Positions 25,424 to 33,381 of a stretch of 64,000 bases of DNA are shown piece after piece. The notes under the pieces were generated by a model. It did no database searches. It was not told the origin of the DNA and saw only the letters and a program-made list of their open reading frames with translations. This DNA is from Streptomyces qaidamensis. GTDB taxonomy: Bacteria; Actinomycetota; Actinomycetes; Streptomycetales; Streptomycetaceae. How positions within the stretch are numbered: the first letter of the stretch is position 1; each line of letters opens with the position of its first letter. The stretch lies in assembly GCF_001611795.1 (NCBI RefSeq), contig NZ_CP015098.1, forward strand, positions 4,154,001-4,218,000, given 5' to 3'. The translations under genes and the position numbers were made by a program.

Positions 25424-26563
25424 GTGAAGTCCCCCCACAAGGCATGGGCCGTCGCCGTCGCCCTGGGCGTCCTGGCCGCAAGCGGTGCCACCATCGCCGC
25501 CGCCACCCCTTCCCCGAAACCCACCCCCAAGCACACGAGCGAAGAAGACCAACTGCAGAAGCTGTACAAGGAAGCCGTGGCCGAGGACGGCCGCCTGGTC
25601 GTCTATGCCGGCGGTGACAAGCCGGGCCAGGCGGACTACCTCAAGGACGCGTTCGTCAAGAAGTTCCCCAAGATGAAGGTCGACATCGTCGTCGACTTCA
25701 GCAAGAACCACGACGCCCGCGTCGACAACCAGATCGCCGAGCACCACGTGGTTGCCGACGTCGTCCACCTCCAGACCGTCGACGACTTCCCGCGCTGGAA
25801 GAAGGAAGGAGTGCTGCAGAAGTACAAGCCGGTCGGCTGGGACAAGGTCTTCGACCAGATCAAGGACAAGGACGGCTACTACACCGGCCTGTTCTTCTTC
25901 GCCTTCTCCAATGTCACGGCCACCAAGCTCGGCGGCGACGCACCCGTCGAGGCCAAGGACTTCCTCAAGCCCGAGTTCAAGAACAAGCTCGTCTTCACCT
26001 ACCCGAACGACGACGACGCCGTCCTCTACTACTTCAAACAGCTCACCGACAAGTACGGCTTCGACTACCTGAAGAAGCTGCTCGCCCAGAACCCGAAGTT
26101 CGTCCGCGGCACCCAGGACTCCGCCGACCTGGTCGGCTCCGATAACTACGTGGCGAGCTTCGGCACAACCGGAGGCACCCCGGGCGTCGCTGAGACCACC
26201 CTGCCGAAGAAGTCGCCGTGGGTCGCCTGGCCGCAGACCGGCGCCATCCTCAAGAACGCCCCGCACAAGGCCGCCGCCAAGCTCTACATGAGCTGGCTGC
26301 TGTCCAAGGAAGCCCAGCAGAACTCCATCGGCACCTGGAGCGCCCGCACCGACGTCGCCGCGCCGGCGGGCCGCAGGGGCATCTTCGACTACGAGAACAT
26401 GAACCCGCTCGGTCTCGGCGAGTTCATGAACAACCGCACCGCCCTCGACCGCTACAAGGCCCGCATCAACCTCTATGTCGGCGACGTGAAGGGCGTGAAC
26501 CCCTCCGACCCGCAGGGCGTGCTCGGCCTGTACCCCGTCAACCAGGACGGCACCCAGGGCTGA
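25424..26563 (+). CDS. Orphan extracellular solute-binding protein (Fe3+/SBP_bac_6-like)
   Basis: 379 aa. A signal peptide (KSPHKAWAVAVALGVLAASG, ending near AAAT) lacks a lipobox, unusual for a Gram-positive binding protein. The mature protein has LVVYAGGDKPGQADYLKDAF, VDIVVDFSKNHDARVDNQIA, VVADVVHLQTVDDFPRWKKE and TYPNDDDAVLYYF segments that fit class II ABC binding proteins of the ferric-iron/thiosulfate type. No permease or ATPase gene is near, so it may act as a secreted scavenger or receptor. GTG 25424 has GAAGGAG 6 nt upstream. A hairpin follows. Confidence 0.8.
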   Translation: MKSPHKAWAVAVALGVLAASGATIAAATPSPKPTPKHTSEEDQLQKLYKEAVAEDGRLVVYAGGDKPGQADYLKDAFVKKFPKMKVDIVVDFSKNHDARVDNQIAEHHVVADVVHLQTVDDFPRWKKEGVLQKYKPVGWDKVFDQIKDKDGYYTGLFFFAFSNVTATKLGGDAPVEAKDFLKPEFKNKLVFTYPNDDDAVLYYFKQLTDKYGFDYLKKLLAQNPKFVRGTQDSADLVGSDNYVASFGTTGGTPGVAETTLPKKSPWVAWPQTGAILKNAPHKAAAKLYMSWLLSKEAQQNSIGTWSARTDVAAPAGRRGIFDYENMNPLGLGEFMNNRTALDRYKARINLYVGDVKGVNPSDPQGVLGLYPVNQDGTQG

Positions 26564-26576
26564 CGGGCTTTTTCCG

Positions 26577-26602
26577 CCCCCTCTGCTCCCCACCAGAGGG
26601 GG
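26577..26602 (+). terminator. Terminator after solute-binding protein gene
   Basis: CCCCCTCTG (26577-26585) and CAGAGGGGG (26594-26602) with an 8-nt loop, 13 nt past the stop codon. Confidence 0.7.
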
Positions 26603-26776
26603 AAGCCATGACCACCCACCCGGCCGCCTGACACTGAGCCAACCCGGCGACCCAATGAGGTCACAGCATCAGCAGACGAGCGGGGACGAAGAAGTGACGG
26701 ACAGGACCTCGGAGGTTCCAGACAGGTTCCGGGTCCTGGCGCGCTCATGATCTACGGCGGATGAGCCATCCGCCTT

Positions 26777-26810
26777 CCGGGCCGCTCAGGTATCTGTCTG
26801 AGCGGCCCGG
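26777..26810 (-). terminator. Terminator overlapping the end of the YozE-like gene
   Basis: CCGGGCCGCTCAG (26777-26789) and CTGAGCGGCCCGG (26798-26810) pair perfectly over 13 bp. The stop codon of the minus-strand gene lies inside the stem. Confidence 0.7.
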
Positions 26811-27019
26811 TACGCCTCGTACTGAGCCCAGGCGCGTTCGAGGGTCTCGACAGCCGCGTCGATGGCGCCGCGCTCTTCGAGGTAGTCAAACTGGCCCTGC
26901 CTTCCCTTGTGTGAGGGCCAGTCAGGGTCAGTGGAGACGTCCCGCGCGAGATCCCCAATGGCATTGCGCTGGTCGGCGTGGGTCTTCAACCATGCGGTGA
27001 AGCTCTTCGGCTTGGGCAT
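26786..27019 (-). CDS. YozE SAM-like family protein
   Basis: 77 aa: MPKPKSFTAWLKTHADQRNA, IGDLARDVSTDPDWPSHKGR, FDYLEERGAIDAAVETLERA. The F.AWL......IGDLA.D...D..WP pattern and the helical end match YozE/UPF0346-like small proteins. GGAAGG lies about 8 nt before ATG 27019. It sits inside the integrated region, next to an iteron-like cluster, and may be element cargo. Confidence 0.75.
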   Translation of the reverse strand: MPKPKSFTAWLKTHADQRNAIGDLARDVSTDPDWPSHKGRQGQFDYLEERGAIDAAVETLERAWAQYEAYRAAQTDT

Positions 27020-27069
27020 GTCAGCAGCCTTCCGCCGCCGTGTCCGGGCTAACCCATGGGCCTGGTCCG

Positions 27070-27172
27070 CTTGTCGCTTGTCTTGTCGCTTGTCGGCTCG
27101 CAGGTCAGAGCCTGTTCTGGGCTACCCGCAGTGCGGGTCCCGTCTTGTCACGACAAGCGACAAGCGACAAGG
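27070..27172. repeat. Iteron-like CTTGTCG cluster in inverted orientation
   Basis: Four TTGTC units occupy 27071-27094 on the plus strand, and after about 50 nt one CTTGTC and three GACAAG units occupy 27144-27170, giving a large inverted arrangement. A 7-bp-arm hairpin, ACCCGCA (27124-27130) with TGCGGGT (27132-27138), sits in the middle. It lies just upstream of the integrase remnant and could be arm-type integrase sites, a plasmid iteron or repressor site. Confidence 0.6.
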
Positions 27173-27319
27173 GCATCAACGGTGCCGGCGCCCCCGGGGG
27201 AGGAAGGGGCGGCCCGTGGCGTCGAAGCGCGAGAGCAGCAACGCGCCGTGGAAGCGGGATATCAGGAGCTCTCCGATGCAGTCAATGCTCCTCTCCGGAA
27301 TGTAGTCGAAGCAGATGAG

Positions 27320-27937
27320 ACGGCAGTCAAGCTGAGCCTGAGCAAGGCCGTGTTCGCGCCCCCCAAGGGCGGCAAGCTCCGTGACGTACCTCTGCCCGAT
27401 CCCGTGGCAGAGGCGCTACAGGAGCACATGAAGCGGTTCCCGCCTGTGGAGATCAAGCTTCCGTGGATGCGAGCGAACGGCCAGCCGGTGACCCGGCGGC
27501 TCATCTTCACGGGCCCGAACGGTGGGCACGTCCGGCGTACGTCGCTGAACGAAGACCACTGGAAGCCCGCGCTCGCCAAGGCCAGTGTCATCCCCAAGGC
27601 CAAGAGTCGCGAGCACGCCGCCGCCCGTGAGCACGGCATGCACGCCCTGCGTCACTTCTACGCGTACGTGCTCCTGGATGCGGGAGAGAGCATCAAGGTG
27701 CTCGCGGAGTACCTCGGGCACTCTGACCCGGGGCTGACGCTGAAGGTGTACGCGCACCTCATGCCGAGCAGCCAGGACCGGGCTCGGAAGGCTCTCGGCA
27801 GGGCAGCTCAGGCCACAAGATCACGAGGGCTGAGGTTCCAGGGAGGTTCCAGAGCACGAAAATGCCTCCCACTCGCGCCCTATGCGCAGGTGGGAGGCAT
27901 GATCACAAACCCTACTTCTTCTTGCCCTGGTTCTTGA
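27320..27937 (+). pseudogene. Tyrosine integrase remnant, copy B
   Basis: The frame gives KAVFAPPKGGKLRDVPLPD, RLIFTGPNGGHVRRTS, the catalytic HxxR in HALRHFYAYVLLDAGESIKV, then LGHSDPGLTLKVYAHLMPSS with the GH and the nucleophile Tyr. It matches integrases of actinomycete integrative elements. The N-terminal arm-binding and core-binding domains and the first catalytic Arg are missing, and upstream sequence in frame is unrelated, so it is a 5'-truncated remnant. It reads through the stem-loop into the attachment site. Confidence 0.85.
27862..27930. other. Attachment-site copy B at gpmA 3' end
   Basis: ATGCCTCCCAC (27862-27872) pairs with GTGGGAGGCAT (27890-27900), and CTACTTCTTCTTGCCCTGG (27912-27930) is the gpmA end. 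The stem also serves as the gpmA terminator. Copy A has the same layout with compensating stem changes. Confidence 0.75.
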
Positions 27938-28673
27938 CCGCCTCGATGGCCGCTGCCGCAGCCTCGGGGTCCAGGTACGTGCCGCCCGGGTTCAGGGGCT
28001 TGAAGTCGGCGTCGAGCTCGTAGGAGAGCGGGATGCCCGTGGGGATGTTGAGGCCCGCGATGTCCGCGTCGGAGATGCCGTCCAGGTGCTTGACCAGGGC
28101 GCGGAGGGAGTTGCCGTGGGCCGCTACCAGGACCGTGCGGCCGGTCAGCAGGTCGGGGACGATCGCGTCGAACCAGTACGGGAGCATGCGGACGACGACG
28201 TCCTTCAGGCACTCCGTGCGCGGGCGCAGCTCCGGCGGGAGGGTCGCGTAGCGCGCGTCGGAGAACTGGGAGTACTCGGCGTCGACGTCGAGCGGCGGGG
28301 GCGGGGTGTCGTAGGACCGGCGCCACAGCATGAACTGCTCCTCGCCGAACTCGGCGAGCGTCTGGGCCTTGTCCTTGCCCTGCAGGGCGCCGTAGTGGCG
28401 CTCGTTCAGGCGCCACGAGCGGTGGACCGGGATCCAGTGGCGGTCCGCGGACTCCAGCGCGAGCTGGGCCGTGCGGATCGCGCGCTTCTGGAGGGACGTG
28501 TGGACCACGTCGGGGAGGAGATCGGCGTCCTTCAGGAGCTCGCCACCGCGGACTGCCTCCTTCTCGCCCTTCTCGTTGAGATTGACGTCCACCCAGCCGG
28601 TGAACAGGTTCTTCGCGTTCCACTCGCTCTCGCCGTGGCGGAGGAGGATCAGCTTGTACGGTGCGTCGGCCAT
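27912..28673 (-). CDS. gpmA: 2,3-bisphosphoglycerate-dependent phosphoglycerate mutase
   Basis: 253 aa. LILLRHGESEWNAKNLFTGW with catalytic His13, LNERHYGALQGKDKAQ, and VLVAAHGNSLRALVKHLDG with the second catalytic His are diagnostic for dPGM. It interconverts 3- and 2-phosphoglycerate in glycolysis. TACGCT (28681-28686, minus strand) lies 7 nt before ATG 28673 with no Shine-Dalgarno sequence, so the transcript is probably leaderless. The 3' end has been used as an integration site but the reading frame is intact, ending KNQGKKK. Confidence 0.96.
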   Translation of the reverse strand: MADAPYKLILLRHGESEWNAKNLFTGWVDVNLNEKGEKEAVRGGELLKDADLLPDVVHTSLQKRAIRTAQLALESADRHWIPVHRSWRLNERHYGALQGKDKAQTLAEFGEEQFMLWRRSYDTPPPPLDVDAEYSQFSDARYATLPPELRPRTECLKDVVVRMLPYWFDAIVPDLLTGRTVLVAAHGNSLRALVKHLDGISDADIAGLNIPTGIPLSYELDADFKPLNPGGTYLDPEAAAAAIEAVKNQGKKK

Positions 28674-28773
28674 GCCTCAGAGCGTAATCCACGCTTTCGC
28701 CCGTTCGCGTGGCTGCCCGGCAGGCGGACGTTTGACTGGATCTGTTAATTGAGTGGCCCCCGTCAACCGGCGG

Positions 28774-28810
28774 CTTGTAATTTGCGCTTGCCATCAGCGC
28801 TGCTTACAAG
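28774..28810 (+). promoter_or_regulatory. Inverted repeat upstream of the MFS gene
   Basis: CTTGTAA (28774-28780) and TTACAAG (28804-28810) are exact inverted repeats 23 nt apart, in the gap between divergent gpmA and the MFS gene. Candidate operator. Confidence 0.4.
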
Positions 28811-28855
28811 CGCGGCTGACAGCGCAGCCGACACGTGTCGCCTCCGGGGGGATCC

Positions 28856-30160
28856 ATGCCGTACGTCCTGCGTGCCCGACGTGCCGTCCGGGAGACGGTC
28901 TCGGGTCTGCCCCGCGAGTTCTGGTGGCTGTGGACCAGCACGCTGGTCAACCGGCTCGGTGCCTTCGTCGCCACCTTCATGGCGCTGTACCTGACCCTCG
29001 ACCGCGGCTACTCCGCCACGTACGCCGGTCTGGTCGCCGCCCTGCACGGGCTCGGCGGGGTGCTCTCCTCGCTGGGCGGCGGGGTGATGGCGGACCGGCT
29101 GGGCCGGCGGCCGACGCTGCTGATCGCGCAGGCCTCGACCGCCGTGTCCGTGGCCCTGCTGGGATTCGTGCACGACCCGGTCGCGATCGCCGGTGTCGCC
29201 TTCCTCGTCGGCATGGCGAGCAACGCCTCGCGGCCCGCCGTGCAGGCGATGATGGCGGACATCGTCCGGCCCGAGGACCGGATCCGTGCCTTCTCCCTCA
29301 ACTACTGGGCCATCAACCTCGGCTTCGCCGTCTCCTCCATGGCCGCCGGGTTCATCGCGGAGGTCAGCTACCGCGCCGGGTTCCTGATCGAGGCGGGGAT
29401 GACGATGGCCTGCGCGATCCTCGTCTTCCTGCGGCTGCCGGAGTCCAAGCCCGCAGAGCCGGCGGTCTCGACTGCCGTGCCGGCGGACTCCGTGAGCCTG
29501 GGCACCGTCCTGCGCGACGGGCGGTTCATGAGCGTCGTCGGGCTGTCCTTCCTGGTCGCGCTGATCTTCCAGCAGGGGTCGGTGGGACTGCCGGTGGCGA
29601 TGGGCGAGGCCGGTTTCTCCCCGGCCGAGTACGGCATGGCGATCGCCGTGAACGGCGCGCTGATCGTCGTCCTCCAGATCCCCGTCACCCGCTTCATCGA
29701 GCACCGGGACCCCCGCCGGCTGCTGGTCGTCTCGTCCCTCCTCGCGGGGTACGGCTTCGCCCTCACCGCCTTCGCGGGGTCCGTGGGGGTCATCGCGCTC
29801 ACGGTGTGCGTGTGGACCCTGGCGGAGATCGTCAACGCGCCCACGCAGACGGGCCTCGTCGTACGGCTGTCCCCGGTGCACGGGCGCGGGCGCTACCAGG
29901 GCATGTACACGATGTCCTGGTCCGTGGCCGCCCTCGTCGCGCCGCTGCTGTCCGGGTTCGTCATCGACCGGTTCGGGGCGGAGTGGCTGTGGGGGTCCTG
30001 CGCGGTGCTCGGGACGGCGGCCGGGGCGGGGTACGCCGCGCTGATGCGGCGGGTCGCGGAGGACGGGGAGAAGGCTGAGGCGGGGACGGAGGCGGCGGAC
30101 GGGCTCCGGGCGCTGCCTGCCGGGCCCGGCAGGGACACGCGAAGGAGCCGGACACTGTGA
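28856..30160 (+). CDS. MFS transporter
   Basis: 434 aa, twelve predicted membrane helices. The MFS loop 2-3 signature appears as GGGVMADRLGRRPTLL. Drug:H+ antiporter-like arrangement (N-terminal LPREFWWLWTSTLVNRLGAF), but the substrate cannot be predicted. ATG 28856 has GGGGGGA 4 nt upstream; GTG 28835 is an alternative. Its stop overlaps the GTG of the acetyltransferase gene (GTGA), so the two are coupled. Confidence 0.88.
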   Translation: MPYVLRARRAVRETVSGLPREFWWLWTSTLVNRLGAFVATFMALYLTLDRGYSATYAGLVAALHGLGGVLSSLGGGVMADRLGRRPTLLIAQASTAVSVALLGFVHDPVAIAGVAFLVGMASNASRPAVQAMMADIVRPEDRIRAFSLNYWAINLGFAVSSMAAGFIAEVSYRAGFLIEAGMTMACAILVFLRLPESKPAEPAVSTAVPADSVSLGTVLRDGRFMSVVGLSFLVALIFQQGSVGLPVAMGEAGFSPAEYGMAIAVNGALIVVLQIPVTRFIEHRDPRRLLVVSSLLAGYGFALTAFAGSVGVIALTVCVWTLAEIVNAPTQTGLVVRLSPVHGRGRYQGMYTMSWSVAALVAPLLSGFVIDRFGAEWLWGSCAVLGTAAGAGYAALMRRVAEDGEKAEAGTEAADGLRALPAGPGRDTRRSRTL

Positions 30161-30720
30161 CCACGCGGCACCCCGAGCGCCACACCGCACGCCTGCGGCT
30201 GCGTCAGTGGAGCGAGGCGGACCTGGACGTGCTCGCGGAGATGGACGCGGACCCGGACGTCATGCGGTACATCGGTGACGGCTCGCCCGGCACCCGTGAG
30301 CGGACCGCCGCGGCCCTGGCCCGGATGCGCGCGGTCTGGGACGAGCGCGGCTACGGCCTGTTCGCCGCCGAGGAGAGGGTGACCGGCGAGCTGGTGGGCT
30401 GGGTGGGGCTGGCCGTTCCGGCCTTCCTCCCGGAAGTCATGCCGGCGGTGGAGATCGGATGGCGGCTGCGGCGCCGGTCCTGGGGCCGGGGCTACGCCAC
30501 GGAAGCCGCACGCGAGGTCCTGGCGTTCGCTTTCGGCGAGGCGGAAGCGGGCGCCGGCCTGGAACGCGTCGTCAGCATCTGCCACGTCGACAACCACGCC
30601 TCGCTCCGCGTCATGACCAAGCTCGGAATGACGTACGACCGCACCACGCGCGTCCCCGCCCATGGGCAGCCGGTCCGGGTCATGGCGATCACGCGGGAGG
30701 AGTACCACTCCTCGGCGTGA
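30157..30720 (+). CDS. GNAT-family N-acetyltransferase (RimJ/RimL-like)
   Basis: 187 aa. HTARLRLRQWSEADLDVLAE, the acetyl-CoA loop RRSWGRGYATEAAREVLAF, and HVDNHASLRVMTKLGMTYDR are typical of the Acetyltransf_3 (RimJ/L) branch that acetylates protein N termini or small amines. The 4-bp overlap with the MFS gene suggests a linked role, for example modifying and exporting the same compound (inference). Confidence 0.88.
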   Translation: MTTRHPERHTARLRLRQWSEADLDVLAEMDADPDVMRYIGDGSPGTRERTAAALARMRAVWDERGYGLFAAEERVTGELVGWVGLAVPAFLPEVMPAVEIGWRLRRRSWGRGYATEAAREVLAFAFGEAEAGAGLERVVSICHVDNHASLRVMTKLGMTYDRTTRVPAHGQPVRVMAITREEYHSSA

Positions 30721-30987
30721 CGGCGGCGCGGCGGCCCGCCGAGGCGACGCGTGACCTCATGGCCGTCCCTCGCGTCCGCAGCGACGTGGCGCGCGGCCGG
30801 CGCTGGCAGGTCTCCTCCTGGCCATCGACGAAGCCCGGTCGTCGGTTGGGTCCCGGACGACTTCTCCGGGCCGCCCCCTGACAGGCCGGGGATGCAACCA
30901 TTCCCTGCGGAGCTGGAACCCCCGGAAGCCGGCCGCGCGCTCGCGACCATAGCGCCGGGCACTGACAGCGATAGGAGCATCAACAGG

Positions 30988-31050
30988 GCACCGGTCACGG
31001 GGCACACGGCACCGGTCACGGGGCACACGGCACCGGTCACGGGGCACACG
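30988..31050. repeat. Three perfect tandem copies of a 21-bp repeat
   Basis: Units at 30988, 31009 and 31030 are identical; each contains ACCGGTCACGGGGCACACG. The rest of the 365-bp gap 30721-31085 shows no gene or other structure I can support. Confidence 0.85.
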
Positions 31051-31085
31051 GCTCCGGCCTCTCACCCCGCCCGAGCACGGCCGCC

Positions 31086-31421
31086 CTACCCGTCCACGAA
31101 GCCGAGCTCCGTGTCCGGCCGGCACTGCGGGCAGGACGTGATCCCCTCGGCGAGGGCGCGCCGGGCGCGGTCGCGGTCGACGCCCTTGCTGCGCCGGCCC
31201 GCGTTCCAGCAGCCGCCGACGTGGACGTACACCGCCTCCTGCCCGGACAGGCCGCGTTCGATCAGCCAGTCCGGCGCGGGCGGCCGGGACAGGAGACCGT
31301 GCCGGCGTTCGGCCTGGCGGCGCTCCTCGTCCGCGATCCACCGGCGGGTGCGTGCCAGGTCGCGTTCCTGCACGCGCTCCAGGAAGCGGAGCAGCGCGAG
31401 CCGCGACTCTGGATCGTTCAT
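31086..31421 (-). CDS. DUF6233 protein
   Basis: 111 aa: MNDPESRLALLRFLERVQER, DEERRQAERRHGLLSRPPAP, DWLIERGLSGQEAVYVHVGG-CW and the end ITSCPQCRPDTELGF. This matches a small streptomycete family with a conserved GGC and CxxC pair, possibly a zinc site. TAGAAT (31429-31434, minus strand) lies 7 nt before ATG 31421, so it is probably leaderless; the longer frame upstream is not needed. Confidence 0.78.
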   Translation of the reverse strand: MNDPESRLALLRFLERVQERDLARTRRWIADEERRQAERRHGLLSRPPAPDWLIERGLSGQEAVYVHVGGCWNAGRRSKGVDRDRARRALAEGITSCPQCRPDTELGFVDG

Positions 31422-31537
31422 GCGTTCGATTCTAGGTTCGCCGTCGCCTCCGGCCCACCCCGGACCACCACCGGCGGCGGCACCCATTACCTCCGACGTC
31501 ATCGACGCTCCGCCGCCGTCCCGGCAGGCTGGGCCCC

Positions 31538-31957
31538 ATGACATCCACTGACATCGCCGAAGCCACCCGCCTCACCGTTCAGAAGTTCCTCGGACTCCGG
31601 CTCGCCGGTGACACCGAGGGGCTCACCGCGCTCTTCGCCGACGAGGTCGACTGGGTGCTCGCCGACAACCCCGGCGTCCCTTGGATCCGGCCTCGGTCCA
31701 CCGCCGCCGAATGTGCGGCACAGGCCGATGAGCTGGCCCGGTACACCGTCCCGGAGGACGCTCGCGCGTCCGTGGACACCGTCCTCGTCGACGGGACCGA
31801 CGCCGTGCTGATGGGGCAGGTCTCCGGGACCGTCCGGGCGACCGGGAAGTCCTTCTCGGGGCCGTTCGCGCTGCGGCTCACCGTCGAGGACGGGCGGATC
31901 ACCCGGCACCACCTCTACGAGAACAGCCTGTCGATCGCCGAGGCCTGCGCCCCCTGA
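31538..31957 (+). CDS. SnoaL-like / ketosteroid-isomerase-fold protein
   Basis: 139 aa with the NTF2-like pattern VQKFLGLRLAGDTEGLTALF, ADEVDWVLADNPGVPW, ALRLTVEDGRITRHHLYENS. Such proteins are small-molecule isomerases, cyclases or binding proteins. No Shine-Dalgarno sequence is evident before ATG 31538. Confidence 0.82.
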   Translation: MTSTDIAEATRLTVQKFLGLRLAGDTEGLTALFADEVDWVLADNPGVPWIRPRSTAAECAAQADELARYTVPEDARASVDTVLVDGTDAVLMGQVSGTVRATGKSFSGPFALRLTVEDGRITRHHLYENSLSIAEACAP

Positions 31958-32087
31958 CCGGGCTCTGTCGCTGAGCCGGGACGTTGGTGGAGCCGGGGCG
32001 CCGGAGAGGCCCGAGGGGGCGTCAGGCCGGACGGCCGCCAAGGGGTCCAGCCAGCGGTGGCGGCGGCGCGGACCCACGCCGTGCACC

Positions 32088-32786
32088 TCAGTCCCGTCGC
32101 ACCAGCCGCCAGTACTGCCGCTTCTCCTCGTCCCGTACGACCACGCCCAGCCGCAGCAGTTCACCCCGCAACTCCCGGGCGTCCTTGGCGTCGTCCTCGT
32201 GTTTGCGGGCCTGCGCACGAGCCCGCAGCAGGGCGTCCGCGCCCGGGGGAAGGCCGGGGGTGCCGGGGACCCAGCGGCGGAACTCGGTTCGGTACGGGTC
32301 CTCCTCCGCCCACTCGTATCCGTGTTCCGCGAGGGCGTCCGCGAGGCGTTGCCAGGGCAGGCCGCAGTGCTCCCTCGCCCGTTCCATGCCGTCCGGGCCG
32401 AGCAGGACGAGCTGCTTGCCGTCCCGGAACAGCACGGAGATCTCCTCGCGGGGGAACTCCTGGGAGCCGTCCCTGATGGTCAGGGTCACCTGGGTGCCGG
32501 AGATGCCGACCGACAGCGACTCGTGCACCGCCGTGAAGCCGAGCAGCAGGCCGCCGAAGACGCCCACCGCGATCGTGCCGAGGGTGAGGGCGGGTTCCGG
32601 GACCGAGGTCAGCAGTTCGGCCGGGCCTTCGAGCGGCGCCCACGGCAGGGTGAGCAGCCAGCGGGCGAGAAGCGGGAGCAGGGCGCCGGCCACGGCACCG
32701 CAGGCGACGCAGAAGAGCACGACGGCCCAGGCCGATTCGGCGAGTTCCGTCGCCTCGCCCGCCCGCGGCCGGGGGCTCTTGCCCAT
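32088..32786 (-). CDS. YqeB-like two-helix membrane protein
   Basis: 232 aa. Two helices near the N-terminus (AWAVVLFCVACGAVAGALLP and LTLGTIAVGVFGGLLLGF), then a soluble domain (SVGISGTQVTLTIRDGSQEF, SVLFRDGKQLVLLGPDGMER) and a basic Arg/Glu-rich end. It resembles a conserved streptomycete YqeB family; function unknown. ATG 32786 has AGGA 8 nt upstream; ATG 32810 is possible. Confidence 0.75.
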   Translation of the reverse strand: MGKSPRPRAGEATELAESAWAVVLFCVACGAVAGALLPLLARWLLTLPWAPLEGPAELLTSVPEPALTLGTIAVGVFGGLLLGFTAVHESLSVGISGTQVTLTIRDGSQEFPREEISVLFRDGKQLVLLGPDGMERAREHCGLPWQRLADALAEHGYEWAEEDPYRTEFRRWVPGTPGLPPGADALLRARAQARKHEDDAKDARELRGELLRLGVVVRDEEKRQYWRLVRRD

Positions 32787-32879
32787 GGGAACGTTCCTGG
32801 CTTCCTCCATGCAGCCAGTCTCTTCAGCGGCCGTCCGCCCCGTCATCAACCGTTGGTCTACGGGCCTTCGACTTTGGTT

Positions 32880-33332
32880 TCAGGGATGCATCCGCGCCCC
32901 CTTGACCACCTTGTCCACCGCGTTCTTCGGGCCGTGGACCGCGAGGCCGACCAGGTCCAGATCCGCCGTCGGCACCGCCCGCACGGCCGCGCGGTTGTCG
33001 CGGTCGTTGCCCGTGGCGAAGAGGTCGGAGGTGAAGACCGCGCGGGGCAGGGCGCGCGTCAGAGCCCGGGTGTGAGCCGTGGCCAGGGTTTCCTTGGTGG
33101 CCTCGAAGACCATGACCGGCTGGCGGAACATGGGGAGGTAGGGCACGCCGTCCGCGTCCTCGTACGGTTCGCCGATCACCTCGGGAAGCTGCGTTCCCAG
33201 GCCGCTGACCAGGAACGACGTCACGTTGAGGCGCTGCCAGGTTTCCAGGTCGGCGCGCAGCAGCACGGCGATCTTCGTGTCGAAGCGGACCGGCTCCGGC
33301 CCAGTGGGTTCGGGTTCGGTACTCGTGTTCAT
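32880..33332 (-). CDS. DUF2000 family protein
   Basis: 150 aa: RFDTKIAVLLRADLETWQRL-NVTSFLVSGL, VMVFEATKETLATAHTRAL and the end VDLVGLAVHGPKNAVDKVVK. This fits DUF2000 (peptidyl-tRNA-hydrolase-II-like fold). It diverges from an AraC-type regulator gene 49 bp away, a frequent pairing, so it is a likely target of that regulator. Confidence 0.82.
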   Translation of the reverse strand: MNTSTEPEPTGPEPVRFDTKIAVLLRADLETWQRLNVTSFLVSGLGTQLPEVIGEPYEDADGVPYLPMFRQPVMVFEATKETLATAHTRALTRALPRAVFTSDLFATGNDRDNRAAVRAVPTADLDLVGLAVHGPKNAVDKVVKGARMHP

Positions 33333-33381
33333 GATCCGAGCGTGCCGGGCAGTCCCCGTCGCGGTCTTGTACGTTCTTTGC

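Noticed and set aside
31009..31050. Repeat-containing minus-strand coding extension upstream of other frames
   Set aside because: The three 21-bp repeats lie in a gap without a start signal or domain on either strand.
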